Source: CAIKZY01 sp044374195 (GTDB taxonomy: Bacteria; Actinomycetota; Actinomycetes; S36-B12). Taken from it: a stretch of DNA of 64,000 nucleotides. Of this stretch, positions 44,357 through 52,399 are shown one piece after another. The stretch is taken from positions 1 to 64,000 of the forward strand of contig JBILOY010000001.1 of assembly GCA_044374195.1 (NCBI GenBank). The letters run 5' to 3'. The notes beneath the pieces are model-generated. The model had not been told where the DNA came from. It did no database searches and saw only the letters and a list, made by a program, of their open reading frames with translations. The position numbers were made by a program, and so were the translations under genes. Position 1 is the stretch's first letter. Each line of letters begins with the position of its first letter.

Positions 44357-45247
44357 CTAGGGATGCCGCTCCAGTGTTCCCGAGTCGGCTCGCGATGCCA
44401 TCCAGGCCTTCTTATGGAACAGCACAAGGATGCAGGCCGCAGCTCCCAACGCATAAAAGAAGCTCTGGACGCCATACGTAAAGATATTTCTCAAGGCTGG
44501 ATCGTTCATCCAACTGGTCACGGCGCTTGGGAGATTTGACACGGACCAGATTGAGACTGCCATGATCGTGAGAGTCACAGCAGGGCGTCCGATCCGCAGT
44601 GTCAAATGCTCAACGTGATTGATCACGGCGATCGCAATGAGAACAGGACCGACGACACTGAGCACTCCATCCATCGTGTTATTTCGCGCGACGCTCTGCT
44701 CGATAAAGCTCAGTCCGTAGATCAGCATGCCCAGGCCCAGTGTGAGCAGCTGGAAAAAGGAAGCATGTATTTGGGTGGACGCTTTCCTACTTCGCTCGAG
44801 GCGAGTCTCCTTGCGATGGATCACGAAGAATGTACCGATCGCTCCTAGAATCCAGGCAGTGCCCCAACACACATATGCGTACTGAGCCATGGAGCCGCCC
44901 TGCAGGGACGGATCGAACACGTACGGAACCCATAACGCAGAGGCTGCGACTATTCCGAGATTAAAGAAGACGAGGGCCGTCAAGCCGAATCTCGTCCGAT
45001 GTTGATCAAGGTGACTGAGTGTGGCCGCGGCAAGGAAGAGCGTCCCAACGGTCAAGAGAATGAACGCGAGTCTTCCACCTTGGCTTACCGGTGCCAAGAA
45101 GAGCATGAATTTGCCAACTGCAATGGAGAGAAAGCCAATCGCACCCAACCCAACCGAGATTCGATTCACGTGGATGGGCTCTGCCTCCCGATCTGCGCGT
45201 GACATCCGCAGAGTCCAAGCTACTAACTCGTCAACATCATCGGCCAT
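44357..45247 (-). CDS. Orphan integral membrane protein with eight predicted helices
   Basis: I do not recognise this 296-residue protein. ATG 45247 is chosen because GAAGGA lies 5 nt before it; an ATG two codons upstream overlaps that site. A polar 28-residue N-terminus is followed by eight hydrophobic segments, near residues 29-50, 60-77, 87-107, 121-142, 163-182, 191-211, 220-243 and 253-275. A short basic loop (RKETRLERSRKA) sits mid-protein. Three sampled 60-base lines give 53-55% GC against about 62% around it, suggesting transfer. It lies between miaB and an MFS gene and has its own upstream gap of low GC. Confidence 0.7.
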   Translation of the reverse strand: MADDVDELVAWTLRMSRADREAEPIHVNRISVGLGAIGFLSIAVGKFMLFLAPVSQGGRLAFILLTVGTLFLAAATLSHLDQHRTRFGLTALVFFNLGIVAASALWVPYVFDPSLQGGSMAQYAYVCWGTAWILGAIGTFFVIHRKETRLERSRKASTQIHASFFQLLTLGLGMLIYGLSFIEQSVARNNTMDGVLSVVGPVLIAIAVINHVEHLTLRIGRPAVTLTIMAVSIWSVSNLPSAVTSWMNDPALRNIFTYGVQSFFYALGAAACILVLFHKKAWMASRADSGTLERHP

Positions 45248-45436
45248 TTGCATCCTTCGTGATTAAGCACGCCATATTCGTGAAAAGGAAAGGTCTTCGA
45301 GTCAATGATTATCCGTGACCCCGCAGTGCCGCGCCCGCACTATAGCCGAATCCCCAATGACTAAAGGCTAGAGAAATCAATCTGAGGCGTCATCTCGCGA
45401 CGATCACTCCAGATCATGGATGAAGACAGAGCAGTC

Positions 45437-45466
45437 GCACAGGTGCCTGGTCGCCAACACCTGTGC
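45437..45466 (-). terminator. Hairpin downstream of the second MFS gene
   Basis: GCACAGGTG and CACCTGTGC form a 9-bp perfect stem with a 12-base loop that can add a TGG/CCA pairing, 28 nt past the MFS stop. No U-run. The rest of the gap 45248-45493 shows low GC and no gene. Confidence 0.55.
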
Positions 45467-45493
45467 CAGTTGTGCGCAGGCGTCGGTCGAGCA

Positions 45494-46771
45494 TCAGTCT
45501 ACGATCGCGCGAGTGGTGCCCCTGAACCATGGAACGCCAGGAAGTACCACGAGCACAAGCAGCGGAATGATCGCCGCGAAGCACAGCACGGAGTAAGAAC
45601 TCGCGACCACGATGAGGCCGGCCAGGATTCCGCCGAGGGCTCCCGCCACGTTCATCACGAGATCCGACAACCCCTGCACCGAGGGTCGATTCTCCGCCGC
45701 GATGGCGTCGGTCACCATGGTCGAGCCCGAGATCAGCGTGAATGACCAGCCCAGGCCGAGCAGGAATAGTCCAAGTCCGAGTTGAATCGTGCCGTGAGGG
45801 CCGGCGGTTCCGGCGATGACACAGGAGCCGATCAAGATCGCCGTGCCTGTCAGTGCCATCGGAAGTCGACCGAATCGATCAACGAGAATTCCGACTACCG
45901 GTGCGAAGGCGTACATGCCAAGAATGTGAATGCTGATCACCAGACCGATGAGCTGCAAGGTCGCGTGCCCAACATCCATGTGCACCGGAGTCATGACCAT
46001 CACCATCACCATCACCAGGTGACCAATGGCAATCACGACAATTCCCAGGATTGCCTGTGGAGCTGCACGCAGATGGGCAATGCCGTCTCGCACTCGCGGT
46101 TTTGCCCGGGCAATACCGGTTGCAGCCCGACGATGCACCGCTACCAAGTAGGGATCCGGGCGCAAAAACACCATGAGGATCAGGGCGGCAAGGGCCAAGG
46201 TGACCGCGGTGATCACGTACGGGCCGGCCAATGGTTCTAGGCCAAGGAATGAGCCGAGCTCTCCTGAGACATTGAGCAGATTCGGACCGAGCACCGCACC
46301 GATGGTTCCTGCCCACACCACCCATGACAGGGCGCGTGCTCGTTGATCATCCTCGGCAAGATCGGTGGCTGCGTATCTCGATTGGAAGGTCGCCGCCGAT
46401 GCGACTCCTACGAGCAGGCAGCCAATGAGAAGCAGCCATAGCGAATGCGCAATCGAGGCAGCGATAACGACGAGTCCGCCCAAAGCTCCGATGCCGAAGC
46501 CCAGGGACAACGCCGCACGACGTCCGCGACTCATGGCTACGCGCGCCAGCGGTAATGACAGCAGTGCTGCACCCAGGACTCCGGCGGTCTGCGCGAGCCC
46601 TGCAGCGCCCTCAGAGTCAGCCAGGCGAGCGGCCAGCAGCCCGCCGGCTGCAATGGATCCCGCCACGGCTACACCGCTCAGTGCCGACGCACCTGAAAGC
46701 ACGCGCAGACTGCGCCGTTGAATCTGCGCTGTGTCGGTCTGCGCTATGTCGGCCTGCGTGTCATTCACCAT
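45494..46771 (-). CDS. Major facilitator superfamily transporter
   Basis: The 425-residue protein has a polar N-terminus with a duplicated (A/T)D(T/I)AQ unit, then about 12 membrane helices in two halves separated near residue 205-230 (RPDPYLVAVHRRAATGIARAKPR). RVAMSRGRRAAL and VDRFGRLPMAL match the MFS loop 2-3 and 8-9 motifs. VMVMVMVM in one helix is encoded by a simple DNA repeat. It belongs to the drug/unknown-substrate exporter type. Neighbours are an orphan membrane gene and an MmpL-type exporter, so this is a small membrane-transport block. Confidence 0.85.
   Translation of the reverse strand: MVNDTQADIAQTDTAQIQRRSLRVLSGASALSGVAVAGSIAAGGLLAARLADSEGAAGLAQTAGVLGAALLSLPLARVAMSRGRRAALSLGFGIGALGGLVVIAASIAHSLWLLLIGCLLVGVASAATFQSRYAATDLAEDDQRARALSWVVWAGTIGAVLGPNLLNVSGELGSFLGLEPLAGPYVITAVTLALAALILMVFLRPDPYLVAVHRRAATGIARAKPRVRDGIAHLRAAPQAILGIVVIAIGHLVMVMVMVMTPVHMDVGHATLQLIGLVISIHILGMYAFAPVVGILVDRFGRLPMALTGTAILIGSCVIAGTAGPHGTIQLGLGLFLLGLGWSFTLISGSTMVTDAIAAENRPSVQGLSDLVMNVAGALGGILAGLIVVASSYSVLCFAAIIPLLVLVVLPGVPWFRGTTRAIVD
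45996..46017. repeat. Six-base tandem repeat in the MFS gene
   Basis: ACCATC is repeated three and a half times on the plus strand. On the coding strand it gives alternating Val-Met in a membrane helix. Copy number could vary by slippage in steps that keep frame. Confidence 0.75.
46725..46754. repeat. 15-bp tandem duplication at the MFS N-terminus
   Basis: Two adjacent 15-mers (TGCGCTGTGTCGGTC and TGCGCTATGTCGGCC) match at 13 of 15 positions and encode the repeated A-D-I-A-Q / T-D-T-A-Q unit. Confidence 0.75.
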
Positions 46772-46823
46772 CGCAGGCTACTCGCGCGCGACGCGGGAGT
46801 CTCAGCCGGCGCTGCAACAGATA

Positions 46824-46856
46824 AGTGCCCCTCCTGCACAAGGCAGAAGGGGCACT
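46824..46856 (-). terminator. Terminator after the MmpL-type gene
   Basis: AGTGCCCCT pairs with AGGGGCACT (9 bp), extended after one mismatch by four more pairs around a short loop, 19 nt beyond the stop. TTAT follows on the minus strand. Confidence 0.7.
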
Positions 46857-46874
46857 CACACGTACTAAATACGA

Positions 46875-49196
46875 CTATTGACCGGCCTTGACCGGCAGCA
46901 CGTCGTCTACTTCATCATCTTCCGACTCTGACTCCACATGAACGACGGGCAAGATCTTGCCCAGCCAGCGCGGCAGCCACCAGTTCGGTCGACCGATGAT
47001 CGTCATCAGCGAGGGCACGAAGATGAGCCTGATGATGAAGGCATCGATGAGCACTGCGCTGGCCAGTGAGATACCGAACAGCTTGATGGTTGCGTCGGGC
47101 GTCGGGATGAAGGCCATGAACACGCTGGCCATAATCAGGGCCGCGATAACGACCACGCGGCCGGAGCCGGCCAGACCACGACGAATCGCTGCCCGGTTGT
47201 CATCGGTGCGCTCCCACTCCTCGCGCATGCGCGAGACAAGGAACACCTGATAGTCCATTGATAGGCCGAACAAGATCGCGAACACCATGATCGGCAGGAA
47301 GGGCATGATCGGCCCGGTGCCGCTGATTCCGAGCAGGCTGTTGAACCAACCCCACTGGAATACGGCGACGGTGATACCCAACGATGCCGCGAAGCTAAGC
47401 AAACTGGTGATGGCTGCCGTCGCAGGAACAATGATGCTGCGGAAGAGCAGCACCAGCGCCAAGAAGCCAAGACCGATCACCACGAGCAAGAAGATCGGCA
47501 GGGCGTTCTTCAGCACAGTGGTGAAGTCACTGGTGATCGCCTGAGTGCCGCCCACATAGAGCTTGGCACCGGTAGCCGCCTCGATCTTCGGGTCAACCGT
47601 CTCACGAAGCTCGGTCAGCAGGTCAGTAGTCGCTTGATCCTGCGGAGCGCTGCTCGGCACAACACCAATGACAGCGACATCGCCTGTCAGGCCGAACTCT
47701 TGCGGGAACACGTCAACGAGCGGGAGCATCGCCACGCTCGGGTTCGTTCCGGCCACACCGGGTGCTGCAGCAAGTTCGGTGACGATGGTCTTGTAGGCCT
47801 CGGTGTCGCCGGCCGACGGCAGCTGCGCAACGACAAGGAACGGGCCATTGGAGCCGGGGCCGAAGCCCTCAGCGCGCAGGTCGTAGGCAGTGCGGGAGAT
47901 GGAACCGACCGGCTTGCCTGAGTCGTCAGAGAAGCCTTGACGCAGCGAGAGGACCGGAATGGCCAAGATGATGACAAAGGCGAGCGATAGCACTGCCCAC
48001 AGCCACGGGCGACGCTGCAAGAAGGCGCCATAAGCCGCCCAGCGGTGACCATCGACATGGCCCGAGCCGGGCTTCTTGCCCCAGGGCAGGCGAATGGCCA
48101 AGGTCTTGGTGCCCAGCAGTGACAGCAGTGCAGGAAGGAACCACAGAGCGGAGAGCATGACCATGAGCACGGTCAGGCCAGCGGCAAGCGAGAGGCCGTT
48201 GAAGAAATTGATGCCAAGCACGAACAGACCGAGCAAAGCGATGATCACCGTGCTGCCGGCGAAGAGCACCGCGCGACCTGCGGTATTCACTGCCTCGAGC
48301 GCGGCTGCCTTCTTGTCACGGCCGAGCAAGATGGCCGAGCGGAATCGGTTCAGCACGAACAGGCCGTAGTCGATGCCGACGCCGAGGCCGATCATCGCGG
48401 CCAGGGTCGGCGCGAAGGTCGCAACGTCCATCAAGCGCGCAAGCAAGGTGACGAGAGTGACGCCCAACGCGACACCCAGACCTGCGACAACAATCGGCAA
48501 GCCCGCGGCCACGACGGAACCGAAGGCGATCAGCAAGATGAGAAGTGCGGCGATGATGCCGATGAGTTCACTGCTCGGGGGCTCCTGGCCGGCGAAGTCG
48601 AGAACCTGGCCATTGGCACCCACACGCAGCGTTGCCGTGTTCGCAGCCTTGACGTCAGCGATGATCTCCTTTGCGGCTGCCGTCGGCACAGCGGACGGAT
48701 CACCGCTCGCGAAGGTCACAGTGGCGATGGCAACGCGGCCATCAGGGCTAATGCCCTGCGGAGTCATGCTGGCCTTCAGCGCCGCTTGCTGCTCAGGGGT
48801 CAACTTGGCCATCTCGGCCTGCGGCATCGGCTGCGGGGCCGGCGGGCAGGCAGTGCCCAGGCCCTGACCGGTGGGCAGGGTGACGCAGCCAACCGCTGAC
48901 AGATCAGCGATCTTTTGCAAAGTGGGGGTGATTTCAGCGAGGACGGCCGGATCAACGGCACTTCCGGTGGTCGGCGACCACACGATGGTCGCCCCTGCCT
49001 CGTAGGAGCCCGTGTTGGCACCTGAGGATGCGAGCAGGTCGGTTGCCGTCTTCGACTCGGTGTTCGGTAGATCGAAGGAGTCGTTCAGCGTGCCCGCGAA
49101 GGTGCTGCCCACTCCGAAGATCGCGATAACAGCAACGAACCAGGCAATGAGGGCAAAGACAGGCCGACGTACGGCCCAACTGGACAACCCGGGCAT
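46875..49196 (-). CDS. MMPL-family RND transporter
   Basis: The 773-residue protein has the MmpL layout: an N-terminal helix (ALIAWFVAVIAIFGVG), a periplasmic-type loop, helices 2-6 with GLGVGIDYGLFVLNRFR (about 270-286), a second loop, then helices 7-12 with GLSMDYQVFLVSRMREEW. The (I/M)DY pairs relay protons. It probably exports lipids or drugs driven by the proton gradient. GGAG precedes ATG 49196. A 14-bp palindrome lies 28 nt upstream. No adjacent regulator gene is seen. It stands between recX and the MFS gene. Confidence 0.92.
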   Translation of the reverse strand: MPGLSSWAVRRPVFALIAWFVAVIAIFGVGSTFAGTLNDSFDLPNTESKTATDLLASSGANTGSYEAGATIVWSPTTGSAVDPAVLAEITPTLQKIADLSAVGCVTLPTGQGLGTACPPAPQPMPQAEMAKLTPEQQAALKASMTPQGISPDGRVAIATVTFASGDPSAVPTAAAKEIIADVKAANTATLRVGANGQVLDFAGQEPPSSELIGIIAALLILLIAFGSVVAAGLPIVVAGLGVALGVTLVTLLARLMDVATFAPTLAAMIGLGVGIDYGLFVLNRFRSAILLGRDKKAAALEAVNTAGRAVLFAGSTVIIALLGLFVLGINFFNGLSLAAGLTVLMVMLSALWFLPALLSLLGTKTLAIRLPWGKKPGSGHVDGHRWAAYGAFLQRRPWLWAVLSLAFVIILAIPVLSLRQGFSDDSGKPVGSISRTAYDLRAEGFGPGSNGPFLVVAQLPSAGDTEAYKTIVTELAAAPGVAGTNPSVAMLPLVDVFPQEFGLTGDVAVIGVVPSSAPQDQATTDLLTELRETVDPKIEAATGAKLYVGGTQAITSDFTTVLKNALPIFLLVVIGLGFLALVLLFRSIIVPATAAITSLLSFAASLGITVAVFQWGWFNSLLGISGTGPIMPFLPIMVFAILFGLSMDYQVFLVSRMREEWERTDDNRAAIRRGLAGSGRVVVIAALIMASVFMAFIPTPDATIKLFGISLASAVLIDAFIIRLIFVPSLMTIIGRPNWWLPRWLGKILPVVHVESESEDDEVDDVLPVKAGQ

Positions 49197-49223
49197 AGAA
49201 AACTCCGCATCAGTGAGGTGATG

Positions 49224-49237
49224 GGGTAAATTTACCC
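49224..49237. promoter_or_regulatory. Perfect AT-rich palindrome upstream of the MmpL-type gene
   Basis: GGGTAAATTTACCC is a perfect 14-bp palindrome, overlapping the last codon and stop of recX and 28 nt before the exporter ATG. In this GC-rich sequence it stands out and resembles a TetR- or MarR-type operator. The regulator is not in the window. Confidence 0.5.
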
Positions 49238-49807
49238 GTCAATCTGAACATTGTGCAATTCCAGGAGGTCATGCGTGTCGGGATCATCAAGAACCTCCTT
49301 GACCACCCCGAAACAGACACCTGGCGGATAGCCACGGCGGGCCAGCATCGAGGTCAACCGTCGGACCCTGGCCTGATGCTCAAGGCGCACGGTGGACGCC
49401 AACTTTCGACGAACGAGATCGCCGGCGCGCTCGCGCTCCGCCTCGTCGGTGATCGTGGCAAGGGCGACCTCGGCATCATCGGTGGGAACCCCCTTCTCGC
49501 GCAGTTCGCGACGAAGGACGGACCGGGCATTACCGCGAATCGAGTGCCGCGATCGCACCCACATCTCGGCGAACTCAGTGTCGTTGATCAGGCCAACCTC
49601 AACATAGCGATCGAGTACCGCGGTGATGACGTTGATCTCAAAACCGCGCTCGAGAAGGCCGTCGCGCAATTGCGCGTAGGTGCGAGGAGCGGCAGCCAGA
49701 CGGCGCAGCACGATCGTTCGTGCTGCCTGCGCAGGATCAGCCTCTGCCTGCAGATCAGCGAGTGAGCCCGCAGTGGGCTCACTCGCTGATCTGGTTCTCC
49801 TGGACAT
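49232..49807 (-). CDS. recX: RecA regulatory protein RecX
   Basis: The 191-residue helical protein caps and inhibits RecA filaments. RecX repeats are seen: AARTIVLRRLAAAPRTYAQL, ALLDRYVEVGLINDTEFAEM-like VLDRYVEVGLINDTEF, RGNARSVLRRELREKGVPTD, and RRLTSMLARRGYPPGVCFGV. ATG 49807 has no good ribosome site and lies 24 nt after the recA stop. Codons 5-19 are part of a 19-bp perfect inverted repeat, which would strongly structure the start of the message. Low translation relative to recA is therefore likely. Confidence 0.93.
   Translation of the reverse strand: MSRRTRSASEPTAGSLADLQAEADPAQAARTIVLRRLAAAPRTYAQLRDGLLERGFEINVITAVLDRYVEVGLINDTEFAEMWVRSRHSIRGNARSVLRRELREKGVPTDDAEVALATITDEAERERAGDLVRRKLASTVRLEHQARVRRLTSMLARRGYPPGVCFGVVKEVLDDPDTHDLLELHNVQIDG
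49751..49793 (-). terminator. 19-bp perfect hairpin in the first codons of recX (possible attenuator)
   Basis: The arms 49751-49769 and 49775-49793 are exact reverse complements, with a 5-base loop (ACTGC on the minus strand). The minus strand reads CAGATCAGCGAGTGAGCCC on the first arm. It begins 14 nt after the recX A of ATG and lies 38 nt past the recA stop. No U-run follows. It may cause partial termination or mRNA end formation between recA and recX. Confidence 0.7.
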
Positions 49808-49831
49808 GGGGGCAGTGGTCAGAAGGGATAG

Positions 49832-50911
49832 CTATGCGTCGATGGGCTTGAGCTCGATCGGTGCATCGACATCGATGTCCTCAGCAACGTCAGCGACCTC
49901 GACGGTCTTCGGGACCCCGATACCCAAGAGCTCCTTGAGACGGCGCTCGATATCGCGGGCCAGATCGGGGTTGTCCTTGAGGAAGGTGCGAGCGTTCTCC
50001 TTGCCCTGGCCGAGCTGATCGCCCTCGTAGGTGTACCAGGCGCCGGACTTCTTGACGACGCCATTGTCAACACCGAGATCGATCAGTGAACCCTCGCGCG
50101 AGATGCCCTCGCCGTAGAGGATGTCGAACTCGGCCTGCTTGAACGGCGGCGCGACCTTGTTCTTGACGACCTTGACGCGGGTGCGGTTGCCCACGGCCTC
50201 AGTGCCGCCCTTGAGTGTCTCAATGCGGCGAACGTCGAGGCGAACTGACGCGTAGAACTTCAGTGCCTTGCCACCGGTGGTGGTCTCAGGCGAACCGAAC
50301 ATCACGCCGATCTTGTCGCGCAGCTGGTTGATGAAGATCGCGGTGGTGTTGGTGTTGCTCAACGCACCGGCCATCTTGCGCAGTGCCTGGCTCATCAGAC
50401 GAGCTTGCAGGCCCATGTGACTATCACCCATCTCGCCCTCGATCTCAGCGCGCGGCACGAGTGCGGCGACCGAGTCAATAACGATGAGGTCGATGGCGCC
50501 GGAGCGCACCAGTGTGTCGGCGATCTCCAGTGCCTGCTCACCCGTATCGGGCTGGGCCACGTAGAGGTTGTCGAGATCGACGCCGAGCTTGGAGGCGTAG
50601 TCGGGGTCGAGGGCATGCTCAGCATCGATGAATGCCGCGAGGCCGCCGGCAGCTTGGACGTTGGCGATGGCGTGCAGAGCCACAGTGGTCTTGCCCGAGG
50701 ACTCGGGGCCGTAGATCTCGACAATGCGGCCACGGGGGTAGCCGCCAATACCGAGGGCGAGATCAAGGGCGATGGAGCCGGTCGGGATGACCTCGACGGG
50801 CGCGCGGCCGTCTTCGCCGAGGCGCATGACCGAGCCCTTGCCGAAGGCGCGCTCGATCTGGGCGAGTGCGGTCTCGAGGGCCTTCTCGCGGTCATTGGCG
50901 GTGCTTGCCAT
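49832..50911 (-). CDS. recA: Recombinase RecA
   Basis: The 359-residue strand-exchange ATPase also triggers LexA cleavage. ATG 50911 (MASTANDREKALE) has CAGGAG 7 nt upstream; the open frame extends further but is not conserved. Walker A is GPESSGKT (68-75); LIVIDSVAALVPRAEI is Walker B plus L1; GGKALKFYASVRLDVRR follows L2. A perfect SOS box sits within the predicted promoter at 51045-51060. It precedes recX, as usual, while a sulfotransferase gene separates it from DUF3046. Confidence 0.97.
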   Translation of the reverse strand: MASTANDREKALETALAQIERAFGKGSVMRLGEDGRAPVEVIPTGSIALDLALGIGGYPRGRIVEIYGPESSGKTTVALHAIANVQAAGGLAAFIDAEHALDPDYASKLGVDLDNLYVAQPDTGEQALEIADTLVRSGAIDLIVIDSVAALVPRAEIEGEMGDSHMGLQARLMSQALRKMAGALSNTNTTAIFINQLRDKIGVMFGSPETTTGGKALKFYASVRLDVRRIETLKGGTEAVGNRTRVKVVKNKVAPPFKQAEFDILYGEGISREGSLIDLGVDNGVVKKSGAWYTYEGDQLGQGKENARTFLKDNPDLARDIERRLKELLGIGVPKTVEVADVAEDIDVDAPIELKPIDA

Positions 50912-50982
50912 GGTGGCTCCTGTTCGTCGTGATGTCGCGGATGACGTCGTGTCTTCGGAACCTAAACGGACCCTCTGACACT

Positions 50983-51020
50983 GGTGACCTGCAATTCCCG
51001 GCTGGGGATCGCCGGTCACC
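50983..51020 (-). promoter_or_regulatory. Structured recA leader
   Basis: GGTGACC (50983-50989) and GGTCACC (51014-51020) form a 7-bp stem enclosing an inner ATTCCC/GGGGAT pairing. With a start near 51032, this lies at the 5-prime end of a leader of about 120 nt and may protect the message. Confidence 0.45.
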
Positions 51021-51038
51021 CGGTCTCACAACCCAGAA

Positions 51039-51067
51039 CCTATATCGAACAGGCGTTCGAATGAAAG
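51039..51067 (-). promoter_or_regulatory. Putative recA promoter
   Basis: Minus strand CTTTCA (51067-51062), 17-nt spacer, TATAGG (51044-51039). The spacer is filled by the SOS box. Confidence 0.5.
51045..51060. promoter_or_regulatory. SOS box of recA (perfect)
   Basis: TCGAAC-AGGC-GTTCGA matches all 12 defined positions and lies between the predicted -35 and -10 of recA, 134 nt before the ATG. Confidence 0.93.
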
Positions 51068-51114
51068 CGACACGCCGATATCCGCGTGTCGGGCCCTTTC
51101 CATGAGGGCTCGGC

Positions 51115-51807
51115 TCAGCTCGAATGGGGTCCGTGGTCGAGGTGCTCCCCCACGGCTGCCCGCACAGCGGCATCATCACGGGGCAGCCCTACGGCGGCAT
51201 AGGCCTCGATCAGGCGCTGGGGATCGTCATTCCAGGCGCCGTACTCGAGAACGGCAGCTCGGCCCGGACCCAGTAGTCGGTTGAGATCATCGGCTGCCTG
51301 GATGAGCCAATCGTTGGTCGTGGCGATCACTGCTTCGGCTGAGTCATTGCCGGGCCACCAGCCGCTGCGCGCAGCCTCTGCCGCATCGCGGATATTGAAC
51401 AGGTAGACGATGCCCGGCATGAGCTTGTTCAAGAACAGCAGGTAATCGAGCAACAGGTCGTAATCGGCGAAATGCCCGGGCTCGTAGCGAACCTCCTTGA
51501 ACCCCACGACCGTGGTGTCCTTGCCCGGTCGAAGCACGGTCTCAACCACGTGCCGACGCAGATCATCGACCACATCGGTGGGGCTGAGCTTGGCCGAGCC
51601 GTACCAGGGGTTATTGGGACGGCCAGAAGTGTGACGATCGGAGGTCTCGGCGATCGACTGCACGTAGTCGTGCAAGCCGCGAAAGGCGTTGTAGTTCTCG
51701 CCGCGCACCAAGACCCCGGGCAGTGCGTTCAGCGTGGCCTGGATCGCGGTGCTGCCGGTGCGTCCATAGGTCACCACGGTGAGATACCGCAAGGGCTTTC
51801 GGCGCAT
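51115..51807 (-). CDS. Sulfotransferase-family protein
   Basis: The 230-residue protein starts MRRKPLRYLTVVTYGRTGST. TYGRTGSTAIQATLNALPGV (about residues 13-32) fits the 5-prime-phosphosulfate loop of PAPS-dependent sulfotransferases; VYLFNIRDAAEAARSGWW (about 134-151) fits the 3-prime-phosphate motif. GENYNAFRGLHDYV and VVGFKEVRYEP are typical of the bacterial Stf0-like or sulfotransferase_3 groups. Acceptor unknown; it could modify a sugar or lipid. It is placed between recA and DUF3046, a position usually without a gene in actinobacteria. Confidence 0.8.
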   Translation of the reverse strand: MRRKPLRYLTVVTYGRTGSTAIQATLNALPGVLVRGENYNAFRGLHDYVQSIAETSDRHTSGRPNNPWYGSAKLSPTDVVDDLRRHVVETVLRPGKDTTVVGFKEVRYEPGHFADYDLLLDYLLFLNKLMPGIVYLFNIRDAAEAARSGWWPGNDSAEAVIATTNDWLIQAADDLNRLLGPGRAAVLEYGAWNDDPQRLIEAYAAVGLPRDDAAVRAAVGEHLDHGPHSS

Positions 51808-51850
51808 GAATTGAGCCTAGCCGCCAATGGGCGTGCCCGAGGTGAGCGAA

Positions 51851-52042
51851 TTAGGTCAAGGTTGACGGAACCTCGACGGTGTTGCACACCGCGCGCCAGA
51901 TCTCCTTGGTATCGATACCCGCATCAATGGCACCTTGGGCACACACGCCAAGATCGGGAAGGACGACATCACGAGCCCATGAATAGGCGTAACTGGGGCC
52001 GAGGACTTCTTCCATGCGCTCCCAGAAATCGGTCAGGCGCAC
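51851..52042 (-). CDS. DUF3046 family small protein
   Basis: The 63-residue protein MRLTDFWERMEEVLGPSYAY, then WARDVVLPDLG and IDAGIDTKEIWRAVC, matches DUF3046, a short actinobacterial family usually next to recA. It is helical with no catalytic motif and its function is unknown. It starts 2 nt after the ClgR stop and so probably shares its transcript. Confidence 0.88.
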   Translation of the reverse strand: MRLTDFWERMEEVLGPSYAYSWARDVVLPDLGVCAQGAIDAGIDTKEIWRAVCNTVEVPSTLT

Positions 52043-52044
52043 GC

Positions 52045-52308
52045 TCAGACCATGAGTGCGGAAACCGGCACCGTCTCGGCCTCGGCAATATGCGTGCTCA
52101 CCGAAGACAGGACGTCAGACAGCGGAACCTCGAGCGCATCGCAGATCGCAGCGAGTAGCTCGGATGAAGCTTCCTTCTGGCCGCGCTCGACCTCGGACAG
52201 GTAGCCGAGCGATACAGCGGCGGCAGCCGAGACATCACGAAGGGTGCGGCCCTGATCTTGCCGACGACGACGAAGCTCATCGCCGATTACATGACGTAGA
52301 ACGATCAT
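52045..52308 (-). CDS. clgR: Clp gene regulator ClgR (XRE-type HTH)
   Basis: The 87-residue DNA-binding protein starts MIVLRHVIGDELRRRRQDQG at ATG 52308, with GGGAGG 4 nt upstream. The HTH reads RTLRDVSAAAAVSLGYLSEVERGQKEASSEL-like (split: TLRDVSAAAAVSLGYLSEVE, then RGQKEASSELLAAICDAL). ClgR in other actinobacteria activates clp protease and repair genes and is itself degraded by Clp; its C-terminus here ends in PVSALMV, a nonpolar tail that would suit a degradation tag. The gene order pgsA-cinA-clgR-recA is conserved. Confidence 0.9.
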   Translation of the reverse strand: MIVLRHVIGDELRRRRQDQGRTLRDVSAAAAVSLGYLSEVERGQKEASSELLAAICDALEVPLSDVLSSVSTHIAEAETVPVSALMV

Positions 52309-52399
52309 GATGCCTCCCTTCTTGGTTCTGCTAACTCTAACGCTCGGCAGCGAGTTCGCATTCCCGGCCGCACAAGAACGATGAATTCTTACCTGGGGC

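Noticed and set aside
45782..46240. Plus-strand ORF with a run of six His
   Set aside because: It is the shadow of the MFS gene; the His run is the antisense reading of the ACCATC repeat.
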